Source: Streptomyces chattanoogensis
GTDB lineage: Bacteria; Actinomycetota; Actinomycetes; Streptomycetales; Streptomycetaceae
Length of the DNA stretch: 64,000 nt
NCBI RefSeq assembly: GCF_001294335.1
Contig: NZ_LGKG01000159.1
Coordinates: forward strand, 1 to 64,000
Direction: 5' to 3'
The notes below the pieces were generated by a model. That model did no database searches and was not told the DNA's origin. It saw nothing but the letters and a program-made list of their open reading frames with translations. Both the position numbers and the translations under genes were made by a program. Below, piece by piece: positions 43,698 to 52,594 of the stretch. How positions within the stretch are numbered: the stretch's first letter is position 1; each line of letters opens with the position of its first letter.

Positions 43698-44999
43698 TCA
43701 GGCCACCGGGTACAGCGTGCGCGGTTCGACGAGGGCCGGCAGGCCGAAGTCCCGCAGGAGGGCGCGGGCGGCCCGGCGGCCCGAGTGCAGCGCCCCCTGG
43801 AGCGTGCCGGTGTCCCGGTGGTCGCCGCACACATACAGCCCCGCCAGCACCCGCACCGGCCGCTGCGGATCGTACGGCGCGGGCATGGCCGGTACCGCGT
43901 ACGGGTCGTGATGGACGCTCAGCAGCCGCCAGTCGTCGGTCGCCGCGCCGTGGAGCTTCTCCAGCTGCGGCCGGACGGTCTTGTCCAGGACGGACGGGGG
44001 CAGCGCGGCGGCGGCGCCGAGCACGGTCGTGGTGATCAGCGAATGGCCGGGCGGTGTACGGGACGGGTCGATGGCCCCGGCGGCGTAGGTGTGCGCCACC
44101 GGGCCCTCGGTCGGCAGGATCAGCGCCGTGTCGCGGGACGGCGCGAGGCCGTTGCGCGGGCCGGGGGCGGTGCCCGTGGTGTGGTGCAGCACGGTCATCG
44201 GGTGGAAGGCGGGCACCCGCAGCCCCGGCAGCAGTCCGGCCGCCTCGCGCGCCCCGGTGGCCACCAGGACGGCGCGGCAGCGCAGCCGTTCGTGTCCGGC
44301 GGTCAGGACCGTGTTGGTCGAGACGGCGGTCGCGCGGACGGACGTTCGGACCGTGCCCCGGGGCAGCCCGGCGGCGAGGAGTGCGGGGACGGCGCTCGCG
44401 CCGCCGGCCGGCAGACACAGCCGGCCCTCGGCGAAGTCGCGCAGTACCCGGGCGGCTGCGCGGCTGGAGCCGCGCAGCCGGGGGTCGCAGGTCAGCGCGG
44501 CGAGCAGCGGGCGCAGGAAGGCGTCCTGGGGGCGGGGCGGGAAGCCGGGGCGGCCGGTGAGGGCCGCCAGGACGTCAACTGCCGGGCGGTCGGCGGGCGC
44601 CGGGCGGGCCGTGCGGTCCCCGTTGCGGTCCGAACGGCGGTCGGCGCGGCGGTCGGCGCGTGAGAGGGCGCGCGCCGCGCACAGTGCGCCCCTTGTGCTC
44701 CGGGGCGAGCTGATCCGCTGCGCCCGCTGGCCGTTGTGGAGACACAGACCGGGGGCGAACGGCCGCAGCGCCAGCGCGCCGAGGCCGGGGGTGCGGCGCA
44801 GCTCGGCGATGGAGACCGCCAGCGGGCGGCCGCTGCGGTCCAGCCGGAAGCCGTCGAGTTCGTCCGTGGCGGCCCGGCCGCCGATGTCCGGCGCGGCCTC
44901 CAGCACGGTGACCGACACTCCGGCGTCGGTGAGATGGCGGGCGGCGGCGAGTCCGGCCGGACCGGCTCCCACTATGACGACGTCCACGGTCGATGCCAC
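43698..44999 (-). CDS. FAD-dependent oxidoreductase (amine-oxidase/phytoene-desaturase-like)
   Basis: The 433-residue flavoprotein has the dinucleotide motif [39 protein letters not shown] at the N-terminus and a terminal block VLAGLYVCGDHRDTGTLQGALHSGRRAARAL typical of the NAD(P)/FAD amine-oxidase superfamily. An Arg/Asp-rich insert (ADRRADRRSDRNGDRTARP) near residue 115 is unusual and low-complexity. Substrate not predictable. Confidence 0.88.
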   Translation of the reverse strand: MASTVDVVIVGAGPAGLAAARHLTDAGVSVTVLEAAPDIGGRAATDELDGFRLDRSGRPLAVSIAELRRTPGLGALALRPFAPGLCLHNGQRAQRISSPRSTRGALCAARALSRADRRADRRSDRNGDRTARPAPADRPAVDVLAALTGRPGFPPRPQDAFLRPLLAALTCDPRLRGSSRAAARVLRDFAEGRLCLPAGGASAVPALLAAGLPRGTVRTSVRATAVSTNTVLTAGHERLRCRAVLVATGAREAAGLLPGLRVPAFHPMTVLHHTTGTAPGPRNGLAPSRDTALILPTEGPVAHTYAAGAIDPSRTPPGHSLITTTVLGAAAALPPSVLDKTVRPQLEKLHGAATDDWRLLSVHHDPYAVPAMPAPYDPQRPVRVLAGLYVCGDHRDTGTLQGALHSGRRAARALLRDFGLPALVEPRTLYPVA

Positions 45000-45256
45000 G
45001 TGCCCTCCCGGGGGGTGTTATCCGGTGGTCTGTCCAAGGACCGTAGGGAGGGGGCGGGGGTGGGCGACAGGGGGCGTCCAGGGGCGCGTCGTTGCGCCCG
45101 TGGCGCCGCATCCCACGTTGCCGGGTGCGGCGCCGTTTTTCGTCGGTTGTTCCGGGCCCGCCTTCGGCGGGAGCGGGGTCGGTTTCGGGGTTGGCCGCGG
45201 GGTGTGTGGTGGTGGGTGCGGGGCCACCCCTGAGTGGGGAGTTGGGTGGGATGTGG

Positions 45257-46141
45257 TTACGCGGCTCGTACGGCGTCCATGATGCGGGGGTGGGCGAAGG
45301 TGAAGCCGGAGTCCAGGAGGCGTTGGGGGATGATGCGCTGACTGGACAGGACGTCGTCGGCGAACTCGCCCAGGGCGATGCGGAGAACGGGCGCGGGGAC
45401 CGTGAAGAGGGTGGGGCGGCCGAGGTACTTGCCCATGACCGCGGTCGCCTCGCGGTTGGTGACGGGCTCCGGGGCGGTGAGGTTGACGGGGCCGGTGAGG
45501 TCGTCGGTGTCGATGAGATGGCGGAGTGCGGCGATGTGGTCGTGGAGGGAGATGAAGCTCCAGTACTGGCTGCCGTCGCCCAGCCGGCCGCCGAGCCCCA
45601 GGCGGAAGACCGGGAAGAGCCGGCCCCAGGCGCCGCCCGAGCGGGCCACCACCAGGCCGGTGCGCGCGAAGACCGTGCGGATACCCGCGTCCTGGGCGGG
45701 CCTGGCGGCGGCCTCCCAGTCGACGCAGACGTCCGGGAGGAAGCCCGTACCGGCCGATGCCGTCTCGTCCGTACGCCGGTCGCCGGTGTCGCCGTAGTAG
45801 CCGATCGCGCTGCCGCAGACGAAGACCCGGGGCGGGGTGTCCATCGCGGCGAGGGCGGTGGCGACGGCCCGGGTGCCCAGGACCCGGCTGTCGCGGATCT
45901 CGCGCTTGTACGACGCCGTCCAGCGGTGGTCGCCGACGCCCGCGCCCGCCAGGTGGACCACGGCCGTACAGCCCGCCAGGCCCGCCGTGTCGACCTCCTG
46001 GCTCCGGGGGTCCCAGCGCACTTCGTCGGGGGCCGAGGGCGGGCGCCGGACGAGCCGGACGACGTCGTGTCCGTCCGCCCGGAGGGAGCGCACGAGTGCG
46101 CTGCCGATGAGACCGGTCGAGCCGGTGATCGCGATCCGCAT
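45257..46141 (-). CDS. TIGR01777-type NAD-dependent epimerase family protein
   Basis: The 294-residue SDR-extended protein begins MRIAITGSTGLIGSALVRSLRADGHDVVRLVRR and contains VVHLAGAGV and SAIGYYGDTGDR, then the family C-terminal FADDVLSSQRIIPQRLLDSGFTFAHP. It lacks a defined reaction; family members are often near lipB or cell-division genes. The ATG 46141 is the natural start. Confidence 0.92.
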   Translation of the reverse strand: MRIAITGSTGLIGSALVRSLRADGHDVVRLVRRPPSAPDEVRWDPRSQEVDTAGLAGCTAVVHLAGAGVGDHRWTASYKREIRDSRVLGTRAVATALAAMDTPPRVFVCGSAIGYYGDTGDRRTDETASAGTGFLPDVCVDWEAAARPAQDAGIRTVFARTGLVVARSGGAWGRLFPVFRLGLGGRLGDGSQYWSFISLHDHIAALRHLIDTDDLTGPVNLTAPEPVTNREATAVMGKYLGRPTLFTVPAPVLRIALGEFADDVLSSQRIIPQRLLDSGFTFAHPRIMDAVRAA

Positions 46142-46215
46142 GGGGTCATACTGCCCGCCGGGGTGACGCACGGGCGGCACCCGGGGGTGGGGTGTGGCTC
46201 CCCGGGGCGTGGCAC

Positions 46216-46734
46216 CTACGCCCGGAAACGGTCCCAGAGCCGGGGGAAGCGCCCGGCCAGGGTGTCGTCGTCGTCGAAGTCGAGGTAGGTGCCGAGCGGT
46301 TCGCGGGGCGGCGCGGGCAGGCCGAGGTCGGGCATCACCGTGCCGGTCATCCGCTCGTACGCCTCGTCGGCCGCGTAGCCCAGCTCCTCCGCGTCGCCGT
46401 CGACCTCCTCGTCGAAGTCCGCGACGAGCTCGGCGAGGTGGTCCGGGTCGTGCAGCGCGCCCTCGAAGACCTCCCGGCCCTGTCCGATCAGCCAGCAGCG
46501 GAAGTAGTCGAAGACGTCGTCGCTGGCGCCGTCCAGCATCACCGCGGCCGCGGCCCACAGGTCCCAGGTGTACGCCCGGTTGTACCGGGACTCGAAGTGG
46601 CGGGCGAAGTCCGTGACGGTGTCCGGGTCCAGGCCCATCAGCCGCTCGACCAGGGCGTCCGCCTGCTCCTCGGGGTCGCCCTCGGCGGCCTCGCGGGAGG
46701 CGTCGACCAGCTCCCAGAACTCCGTCTCTTCCAT
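46216..46734 (-). CDS. DUF4240-like protein
   Basis: This 172-residue acidic protein resembles DUF4240: MEETEFWELVDASREAAEGDPEEQADALVERLMGLDPDTVTDFARHFESRYNRAYTWDLWAAAAVMLDGASDDVFDYFRCWLIGQGREVFEGAL. The start ATG 46734 fits that N-terminus. Function unknown. It stands between the epimerase-family gene and the divergent sigma-like gene. Confidence 0.88.
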   Translation of the reverse strand: MEETEFWELVDASREAAEGDPEEQADALVERLMGLDPDTVTDFARHFESRYNRAYTWDLWAAAAVMLDGASDDVFDYFRCWLIGQGREVFEGALHDPDHLAELVADFDEEVDGDAEELGYAADEAYERMTGTVMPDLGLPAPPREPLGTYLDFDDDDTLAGRFPRLWDRFRA

Positions 46735-46861
46735 CACCGCTCCAGCATCGGCCCTGCCGCCGCGCCGCGCACGCGGAGTCCCCCGGATGCGGACACGGCG
46801 CGCGGTGCACTCATCCGGACCGGTGATCCGCGGTGGGCCGCCTGGTCCAGTGACCGTCCCA

Positions 46862-46898
46862 AGAATCACTCGTTGGAAGGCGTGCAACGAGTGATTCT
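46862..46898. promoter_or_regulatory. 14-bp perfect inverted repeat upstream of the second sigma-like gene
   Basis: AGAATCACTCGTTG (46862-46875) and CAACGAGTGATTCT (46885-46898) flank a 9-bp spacer, 40 bp before the start at 46938. A similar segment, AACGAGTGAAT, lies just upstream of the paralog (5712-5722). This suggests a shared control protein or autoregulation. Confidence 0.5.
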
Positions 46899-46937
46899 GC
46901 GGCATTTCCCCCCATACGCGAAGGGCTGTTTCAGGCC

Positions 46938-48836
46938 ATGCCCATGGACGAAAGAACTCGGGCCGAAGTCGAGCGGGCGGAGGCGGCCCTCGTCGAGCAC
47001 TATCCGCGGCTGGTGCGCCTCGGCTACCTCGTCCTGCCGCCGTCGATGGGCCGGCACCGGCGGGTCCTCGCCGCGCACGGCCTGGTCCAGCGGGCGCTGC
47101 CCCGGGCCGTCGGGCGCGGCCGGGGCGGCGGCGCCCTGCCGGCCCAGCGCGGCCCGGAGACCGCATCCGGCTACGACCTGGTACGGCTGCGCACCCTGCG
47201 GCTGGCGCTGTCGTACGAGCGCCGGCCCGTCCGGCCGCTGCCCGCCGTGCCCTTCGTCTGGGGGCTGCGGCTCTTCCCCCGGGCCGGCGGCGTCGATGAA
47301 CTCGCCCTGGACCGGGCGCTGTCCGCCGTGCCCGCCCCCGTACGGGCCGCCGTCGGGCTGTGGCATCTGGAGGGGCTCGACCGGGAGTCGGCGCGCGCCG
47401 TCCTGGCGGCGGCCGGGGCCGAGGACCCGGGCGCGGCGCAGCGGGCGGCCGGGCAGCTGGACCGGGCCGTCGGGGCGGGCGCCGCGGCGCTGCTGAACTC
47501 GGGGGAGTTCGACCCCTGCACGGTGCAGACCCGGCCGACCGACCTGCTGCGCCGCCGCCAGCGGAGGCGGGTGGCGGTGGCCCTCGCGGCCGTCGTGGCG
47601 GCCGGCGCCGCGGTGGCCGCACTGGCGGGCGGCGACGGCGCCCGGCCGCGGCACGAGACCGTCGCGCAGCAGGCGCTGGACCCGGCCCGGCTGCTGCGTA
47701 CCCCCAACGACCAGTGGGCCGACACCTCCCGGGTGGACTTCACCGCCTGGCCGCCGCGCGGCCGGCAGGCCGGCGACCGGGAGCTGCTGGGCCGGGCGCT
47801 ACGGGTCTGGGCGGCGCCGCCCGACGGCACACGGATCACCGCCTCCGCCGGGACCTCCACCAGGCCGCCGGACCAGCCGCCCCGGCTGCTCTACGCGGGC
47901 CTGATCGACAACGTCATGGTGGCCGTCTTCCACGACGGCGACCGCCTGGTGCGCTACGCCGAACCGGAGGACACCACCCCCACGCTGCACTTCGCACGGG
48001 TCGACGACGCGGACCTGACGACGGCGGGCGCGCTGGTGATCGGCCGCGGCAACGGCTGGATGCGCTATCTGATCGCGCCCTGGGTGTCGGCCGTCACCAC
48101 CCGGGACCTGCTGGTACCGGACGCCCCCGAGCGCGGACTGCATCTCGCCCCGGACGGGGTCACCGACCGCATCCCGACGCCGCCCGGGGGCAGCGGCGGC
48201 TGCGGGAGCTGGCCGGTGGCCCGGCTGCACACCTCGGCGCGGATCGCCGACCACCCTGCCTTCCTGGTGACGGACCTCAACGATCTCGCCCCCGTCCATC
48301 TCACCCAGCTGCCCGCGGTGCCCGGCGCCGGCGGGCCCGGCGAGGTGACCGACGCCCCCGCGCTGCGGAGCTGGGCCCGCACCGCCTGCTCCCTGCGGTC
48401 GCTGCGCGGCGCCGGCGTACGGTCCGTCAACAACTGGGCGTACGCCGGGCAGCGCCTCCCGGAGAACGGCGGCAGCGCCACCTGGCTCTGCACCCGCGCC
48501 GACACCTGGAGCGGCCCCGGCCGGGTCACCGTGCAGTTCCAGCCACCCGCCGCACACCCGGCGGACCCCGGGCGGATCACCGGACGGGCCCTCAACACCG
48601 CCGCCTGCAGCCGTTTCGGGCGACCGGTGGTCGGCCGGATCCACTGGCAGGCGAAGTCGGGGAAGGGGTACGTGCTCGCGGCGGGCAGCCCGGGCGTCGG
48701 CGGGATCGACGTCACGGGCGGAGTACGGGCCGGGGGCACGGCGCCCACGCTCGCCGTACCGGCGCCGCCGGGTGCACCGGCCGAGGTGTCGGGGCGGCTG
48801 GCGGACGGGGCGAGGGTGCGGGCGGTGGGGTCGTGA
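46938..48836 (+). CDS. sigma-factor-like N-terminus fused to membrane protein, paralog of 3696-5702
   Basis: The 632-residue protein repeats the plan of the first copy. EAALVEHYPRLVRLGYLVLPPSMGRHRRVLAAHGLVQRALP recalls sigma region 2, and LALDRALSAVPAPVRAAVGLWHLEGLDRESARAVL recalls region 4. FDPCTVQTRPTDLLRRRQRRR leads into one transmembrane helix (VAVALAAVVAAGAAVAALAG near residue 220), then a long extracytoplasmic domain. Both copies keep FDPC and TRPTDL-type residues before the helix. DNA-binding residues are not preserved well enough to call it a working sigma factor. A strong inverted repeat precedes it. Confidence 0.82.
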   Translation: MPMDERTRAEVERAEAALVEHYPRLVRLGYLVLPPSMGRHRRVLAAHGLVQRALPRAVGRGRGGGALPAQRGPETASGYDLVRLRTLRLALSYERRPVRPLPAVPFVWGLRLFPRAGGVDELALDRALSAVPAPVRAAVGLWHLEGLDRESARAVLAAAGAEDPGAAQRAAGQLDRAVGAGAAALLNSGEFDPCTVQTRPTDLLRRRQRRRVAVALAAVVAAGAAVAALAGGDGARPRHETVAQQALDPARLLRTPNDQWADTSRVDFTAWPPRGRQAGDRELLGRALRVWAAPPDGTRITASAGTSTRPPDQPPRLLYAGLIDNVMVAVFHDGDRLVRYAEPEDTTPTLHFARVDDADLTTAGALVIGRGNGWMRYLIAPWVSAVTTRDLLVPDAPERGLHLAPDGVTDRIPTPPGGSGGCGSWPVARLHTSARIADHPAFLVTDLNDLAPVHLTQLPAVPGAGGPGEVTDAPALRSWARTACSLRSLRGAGVRSVNNWAYAGQRLPENGGSATWLCTRADTWSGPGRVTVQFQPPAAHPADPGRITGRALNTAACSRFGRPVVGRIHWQAKSGKGYVLAAGSPGVGGIDVTGGVRAGGTAPTLAVPAPPGAPAEVSGRLADGARVRAVGS

Positions 48837-48848
48837 GCGGTGCGCCCG

Positions 48849-49037
48849 CTACCAGAACAGCCACAGCATCATGGCGACGGGTGTCAGGACGCCCGCCGGC
48901 CCCGGCACCGGGAGCGCATGGCCGAGGATCTTGACGGCCCGGTTGCGCTGTGCCCGGCAGGCCGCGGAGCAGGTGAGGCAGACGATTCCGAAGGCCGGCA
49001 GCATCATGAAGGTCATCCCCAGCGCCCACATGGCCAT
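48849..49037 (-). CDS. small membrane protein
   Basis: The 62-residue frame has two hydrophobic segments (MWALGMTFMMLPAFGIVCLTCSAAC and VLTPVAMMLWLFW) around a short basic loop. No family was recognised. It lies between the sigma-like gene and the SDR gene on the opposite strand. Confidence 0.55.
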   Translation of the reverse strand: MAMWALGMTFMMLPAFGIVCLTCSAACRAQRNRAVKILGHALPVPGPAGVLTPVAMMLWLFW

Positions 49038-49207
49038 CCCCTTTTCCCTGGTGGGCGGATTTTCCTGGTGGGCGGAAGGTGATGTGAGGCCGCCCGGGAT
49101 TCCTGACAGAAGGTGTCGGGATTCGCTGTCAGGGTCGCGAGGTACGCAGCGGCACGGCGGCGTGGCACCGAGGGGTGCGACGGGCGCCCGAGGACGAGGA
49201 GTGGCGG

Positions 49208-50155
49208 ATGACGGGACACACGGGACCGGGCGAACGGCCCGCGACGGGGGACCTGACCGGCAAGGTGGCGCTGGTCGCCGGGGCGACGCGGGGCGCCGGG
49301 CGGGCGATGGCCGTGGAGCTGGGCCGGGCCGGTGCGCTGGTCTATGTCACCGGGCGGACGACCAGGGACCGGGTCAGCGAGGTCGGCCGGCCCACGGAGA
49401 CCATCGAGCAGACCGCGGAGCTGGTGACCGCAGCGGGAGGCACCGGGATCGCCGTACCGACGGACCATCTGGAGCCGGCACAGGTCAAAGCCCTGACCGA
49501 GCGCATCGACCGGGAACAGGGGCGGCTGGACATCCTGGTCAACAGCGTCTGGGGCGGCGACCATCTGATCCAGTTCGACACCAAGGTGTGGGACCTGGAC
49601 CTGGCCGGCGGGCTGCGGATGTTCCGGCTCGGCATCGACACCCACATCATCACCAGCCACTTCGCGCTGCCGCTGCTGATCCGGCGGCCCGGCGGGCTGG
49701 TGGTCGAGATGACCGACGGCACCGTGGAGTTCAACCGCACCTACCGCGACAGCCTCTGCTTCGACATCACCAAGAACGTCCCGCACCGGATCGCCTTCGG
49801 ACTGGCCGGCGAACTGAAGGAGTACGGCGGCACGGCGGTCTCGCTCACCCCGGGCTTCCTGCGGTCCGAGGAGATGCTGGACCACTTCGGGGTGACGGAG
49901 GAGAAGTGGCGCGACGCGGTGGCCAAGGAGCCGCACTTCGCCATCGCCGAGTCGCCCGCGCTGGTCGCCCGGGGCGTACGGGAGCTGGCCGCCGACCCGG
50001 ACAAGGCGCGCTGGAGCGGGCAGTCGCTCTCCAGCGGCCGGCTGGCGAAGGAGTACGGCTTCACGGACGCGGACGGATCCCGGCCCGACGCTTTCGGCTA
50101 CTTCGAAGAGGTGGTGTTCGGCGGGAAGGACGCCACGGCGGCGGACTACCGGTAG
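49208..50155 (+). CDS. SDR-family oxidoreductase
   Basis: The 315-residue short-chain dehydrogenase has KVALVAGATRGAGRAMAVELGRAGALVYVTGR for cofactor binding, DILVNSVWGG in place of NNAG, and a catalytic Tyr region TYRDSLCFDITKNVPHRIAFGLAGEL. The catalytic YxxxK spacing is not standard, so activity is uncertain. The start ATG 49208 follows GAGGACGAGGAG. The WYL-type regulator is convergent. Confidence 0.88.
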   Translation: MTGHTGPGERPATGDLTGKVALVAGATRGAGRAMAVELGRAGALVYVTGRTTRDRVSEVGRPTETIEQTAELVTAAGGTGIAVPTDHLEPAQVKALTERIDREQGRLDILVNSVWGGDHLIQFDTKVWDLDLAGGLRMFRLGIDTHIITSHFALPLLIRRPGGLVVEMTDGTVEFNRTYRDSLCFDITKNVPHRIAFGLAGELKEYGGTAVSLTPGFLRSEEMLDHFGVTEEKWRDAVAKEPHFAIAESPALVARGVRELAADPDKARWSGQSLSSGRLAKEYGFTDADGSRPDAFGYFEEVVFGGKDATAADYR

Positions 50156-50170
50156 ACCCGGCGGCCGGGG

Positions 50171-51145
50171 CTACCCGTACAGCGCGGCGGTCCGGCGGGC
50201 GGCCGCCGCGAACCGCTCGCGCAGCCCGGCGGGCGCCAGCACCTCGCCCTCCGGGCCGAGCGCGAGCAGCTGGGAGTAGGCGACGTCGGCGGACTCCACG
50301 GCCAGGGTGACGGTCAGCAGCCCGTCCTCATCGGGCCCGCCCGCCGCCTCGGCCCCGGCTATCGCCTCCCGGGCGGCCGCGCGCTCGGTGACGTACGGCA
50401 GCTGGAGCACACCGCGCGAGGAGAGCCGGAGCACCACCTCCTCGCGCAGGAGCGAGCGGGCGAACTCCGCCGCCCGCTCGGCCCAGAACGCGGGGAGGTC
50501 GAACTCCTCGTCCCGGCGGAAGCGTTCCGCACCGGCTTCGGCGGCGACGAAGCGGTCCACCCGGTAGACCCGGCAGCTTCCGTCCACGCGCGCCGCCAGA
50601 TACCAGACCCCCGCCTTCAGCACGAGCCCGTACGGCTCCAGCTCCCGCCGCACCTCGGTGTCCTTGCGGGCGTAGCGGACGGTCAGCCGGCGGTCGTCCC
50701 AGACCGCGTCGGCGACGGCGGGCAGCAGGGCGGGGGTCTCGGGCTCCTGATACCAGCCGGGGGCGTCGAGATGGAAGCGCTGGGCGGCGCCCGACGCGGC
50801 GTCCCGCAGCTCGGGCAGCAGGGCGGCGGAGACCTTGAGGCGGGCGGCGGAGGCGGCGTCGGCGAGGCCCATCTCGCGCAGTGCGCAGGGCACTCCGGAC
50901 AGGAAGAGCGCCTCCGCCTCGCTGCGGCCCAGGCCGGTGAGGCGGGTGCGGTAGCCGCCGACCAGGCGGTAGCCGCCGGCCCGCCCGCGGTCGGCGTAGA
51001 CGGGCACACCGGCCTCGGAGAGCGAGAGGACGTCCCGGGCGACCGTGCGCTCGGAGACCTCCAGCTCGCGCGCCAGCTCGCCGGCCGTCATCGACGGCCG
51101 CGACTGGAGCAGCAACACCATCTTGATCAGCCGGGCAGCGCGCAT
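50171..51145 (-). CDS. WYL-domain (YafY-type) transcriptional regulator
   Basis: The 324-residue protein has an N-terminal HTH (MTAGELARELEVSERTVARDVLSLSEAGVPVYADRGRAGGYRLVGGYRT) and a WYL sensor (VRRELEPYGLVLKAGVWYLAARVDGSCRVYRVDRF), then a C-terminal WCX-like extension. WYL proteins bind nucleic acids or nucleotides and can repress. It is next to and convergent with the SDR gene. The insertion sequence begins only about 25 bp before its start, so its promoter may have been displaced. Confidence 0.92.
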   Translation of the reverse strand: MRAARLIKMVLLLQSRPSMTAGELARELEVSERTVARDVLSLSEAGVPVYADRGRAGGYRLVGGYRTRLTGLGRSEAEALFLSGVPCALREMGLADAASAARLKVSAALLPELRDAASGAAQRFHLDAPGWYQEPETPALLPAVADAVWDDRRLTVRYARKDTEVRRELEPYGLVLKAGVWYLAARVDGSCRVYRVDRFVAAEAGAERFRRDEEFDLPAFWAERAAEFARSLLREEVVLRLSSRGVLQLPYVTERAAAREAIAGAEAAGGPDEDGLLTVTLAVESADVAYSQLLALGPEGEVLAPAGLRERFAAAARRTAALYG

Positions 51146-51172
51146 GCCTTCATCAGGTCTCCTTCGTGGATA

Positions 51173-51192
51173 CCCCCGGCTTCAGCCGGGGG
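51173..51192. repeat. left-end hairpin of the insertion sequence
   Basis: An 8-bp GC stem with a TTCA loop, followed by AGGAAG. It mirrors the right-end hairpin in form. Confidence 0.75.
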
Positions 51193-51335
51193 AGGAAGCG
51201 AAGCTCCCGCGGAAGCGGGGCAGGGAAAGCCGATTCGACGACAGGGTGGATCGGCGTACACCAAAACCGCTGGTGAGGGACACCGTACAGAGCATTCGGT
51301 CTCAACTGTCAGTCCCCCCAGGTAGGTTCGGATGC

Positions 51336-52508
51336 ATGACGACAGAAGCGACCACGGAGGTGACCGGTCATTGCCGGTACACCTACCGTCTGCGCGTGTC
51401 GTCCACGGCCCGCACGGCTCTTGAGGCGGAGTGGGACCGGTTGCGCTGGGTTTGGAATGAGTGCGTCGCCAAGTCCAAGGCTGTCCATGAGCACAACCGG
51501 GCGACCGGCGAGAAGGCCACGTGTGGGCCGGTGCAGCTTGCGGCGATGCTGACGGAGGCCCGCGCCCGTACCCCGTGGCTGCGGGAGGGCGCCTGTGTTC
51601 CTCAGCAGCAGTTGATACGCGACTTCGGCAAGTCCCGTGCGAAGGCGCTGGGGGACATCAAGGCCCGGTTGCCGATGCGGCAGCGTGCCGGGTTGCCGAA
51701 GTTCAAGAAGAAGCGCGAGGCGCTGCCCACCCTCGAATACACCCGGCGTGGCTTCCGCCTCAAAGACGGCCATCTGCACCTCGCGGGCGGGATCGTCATG
51801 CGCCCGGTGTGGTCGCGGGAACTGCCCAAGCCCCCGTCCAGCGTGCGCGTGTACCGCGATGCGGTCGGGCACTGGTGGGCGTCGTTCGTCGTGTCCACCG
51901 TGACCGAAGAGCTTCCCGCGACCGGCCGTGTGATCGGTATCGACTGGGGCGTGAAGGAGACCGCGACCACCACCAGCGACGCCCACGACCTTGCCCACCC
52001 CCGGCACGGCAAGGCGGCGGCGCAGAAACTCGCGAAGTACCAGCGGATGATGGCCCGGCGCCGTCCGGCGAAGGGCCAGGCCGGATCGAAGGGCTACCGC
52101 GAAGCGAAGCGCCAGACTGCGAAGCTGCACCGCAAGGTTGCGGCCCAGCGGACCGACGCCGGCCGAAAGTGGGCCAAGCGCGTGGTCCGTGACCACGACG
52201 CTTTGGCCGTGGAGGACTTCAAGCCGAAGTTCCTCGCGAAGTCGACCATGGCGAGGAAGGCCGCCGACGCCGCGATCGGCGCGACCAAGGCGGCGCTTGT
52301 CGAGATGGCCAGGAAGCACGGCCGGACCGTGCACCTGGTCCACCCCGCGCACACCACGATGGACTGTGCGCAGTGCGGAGCGAGAGCCAAGCACGCACTT
52401 CCCCTTTCCGAAAGGACGTATACCTGCACCGCGTGCGGGTTCGTGTCGCCCCGCGACAAGAACTCCGCCCGCGTGATGCTGGTCCGGGCTGGTCTTCAAC
52501 CCGGCTAG
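51336..52508 (+). CDS. tnpB: TnpB, RNA-guided nuclease of IS200/IS605
   Basis: The 390-residue TnpB has the three RuvC acidic residues in place: Asp203 in GIDWGVKETA, Glu293 in DALAVEDFKPKFL and Asp374 in SPRDKNSARVM. The zinc ribbon is CAQCG and CTACG. The N-terminal WED/REC part includes WNECVAKSK and LPKFKKKREALPTLEY. Length is near the family norm of about 400. It probably acts with an RNA from the right end of the element. The ATG 51336 follows AGGTAGG. No frameshift was seen, so it could be active. Confidence 0.94.
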   Translation: MTTEATTEVTGHCRYTYRLRVSSTARTALEAEWDRLRWVWNECVAKSKAVHEHNRATGEKATCGPVQLAAMLTEARARTPWLREGACVPQQQLIRDFGKSRAKALGDIKARLPMRQRAGLPKFKKKREALPTLEYTRRGFRLKDGHLHLAGGIVMRPVWSRELPKPPSSVRVYRDAVGHWWASFVVSTVTEELPATGRVIGIDWGVKETATTTSDAHDLAHPRHGKAAAQKLAKYQRMMARRRPAKGQAGSKGYREAKRQTAKLHRKVAAQRTDAGRKWAKRVVRDHDALAVEDFKPKFLAKSTMARKAADAAIGATKAALVEMARKHGRTVHLVHPAHTTMDCAQCGARAKHALPLSERTYTCTACGFVSPRDKNSARVMLVRAGLQPG

Positions 52509-52564
52509 TGCTGATCGTGTAAGACCTGCACCTCCGCTGGGGGCAGGCGACGTGAGCTAGGAAT

Positions 52565-52584
52565 CCCCCTCGTTTACGAGGGGG
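52565..52584. repeat. right-end hairpin of the insertion sequence
   Basis: An 8-bp stem, CCCCCTCG with its complement, and a TTTA loop, followed by GAGGAGTCAAG. The guide RNA scaffold would normally end near here, with the guide drawn from the flanking DNA starting about 52595. Confidence 0.7.
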
Positions 52585-52594
52585 AGGAGTCAAG

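Larger units (their letters stand above)
51171..52594 (+). mobile_element. IS200/IS605-group element carrying tnpB only
   Basis: A TnpB gene is bounded by two hairpins: left CCCCCGGC-TTCA-GCCGGGGG (51173-51192) and right CCCCCTCG-TTTA-CGAGGGGG (52565-52584), each followed by GGAGGA/GGAGGAG. Paired subterminal hairpins and no target duplication are the hallmark of IS200/IS605. There is no TnpA gene, so movement needs one in trans. Exact boundaries are uncertain by about 20 bp. Confidence 0.8.

Noticed and set aside
44580..44680. Tandem CGGCGGTCGG repeats as a regulatory element
   Set aside because: They lie inside the oxidoreductase gene and simply encode its Arg/Asp-rich insert.
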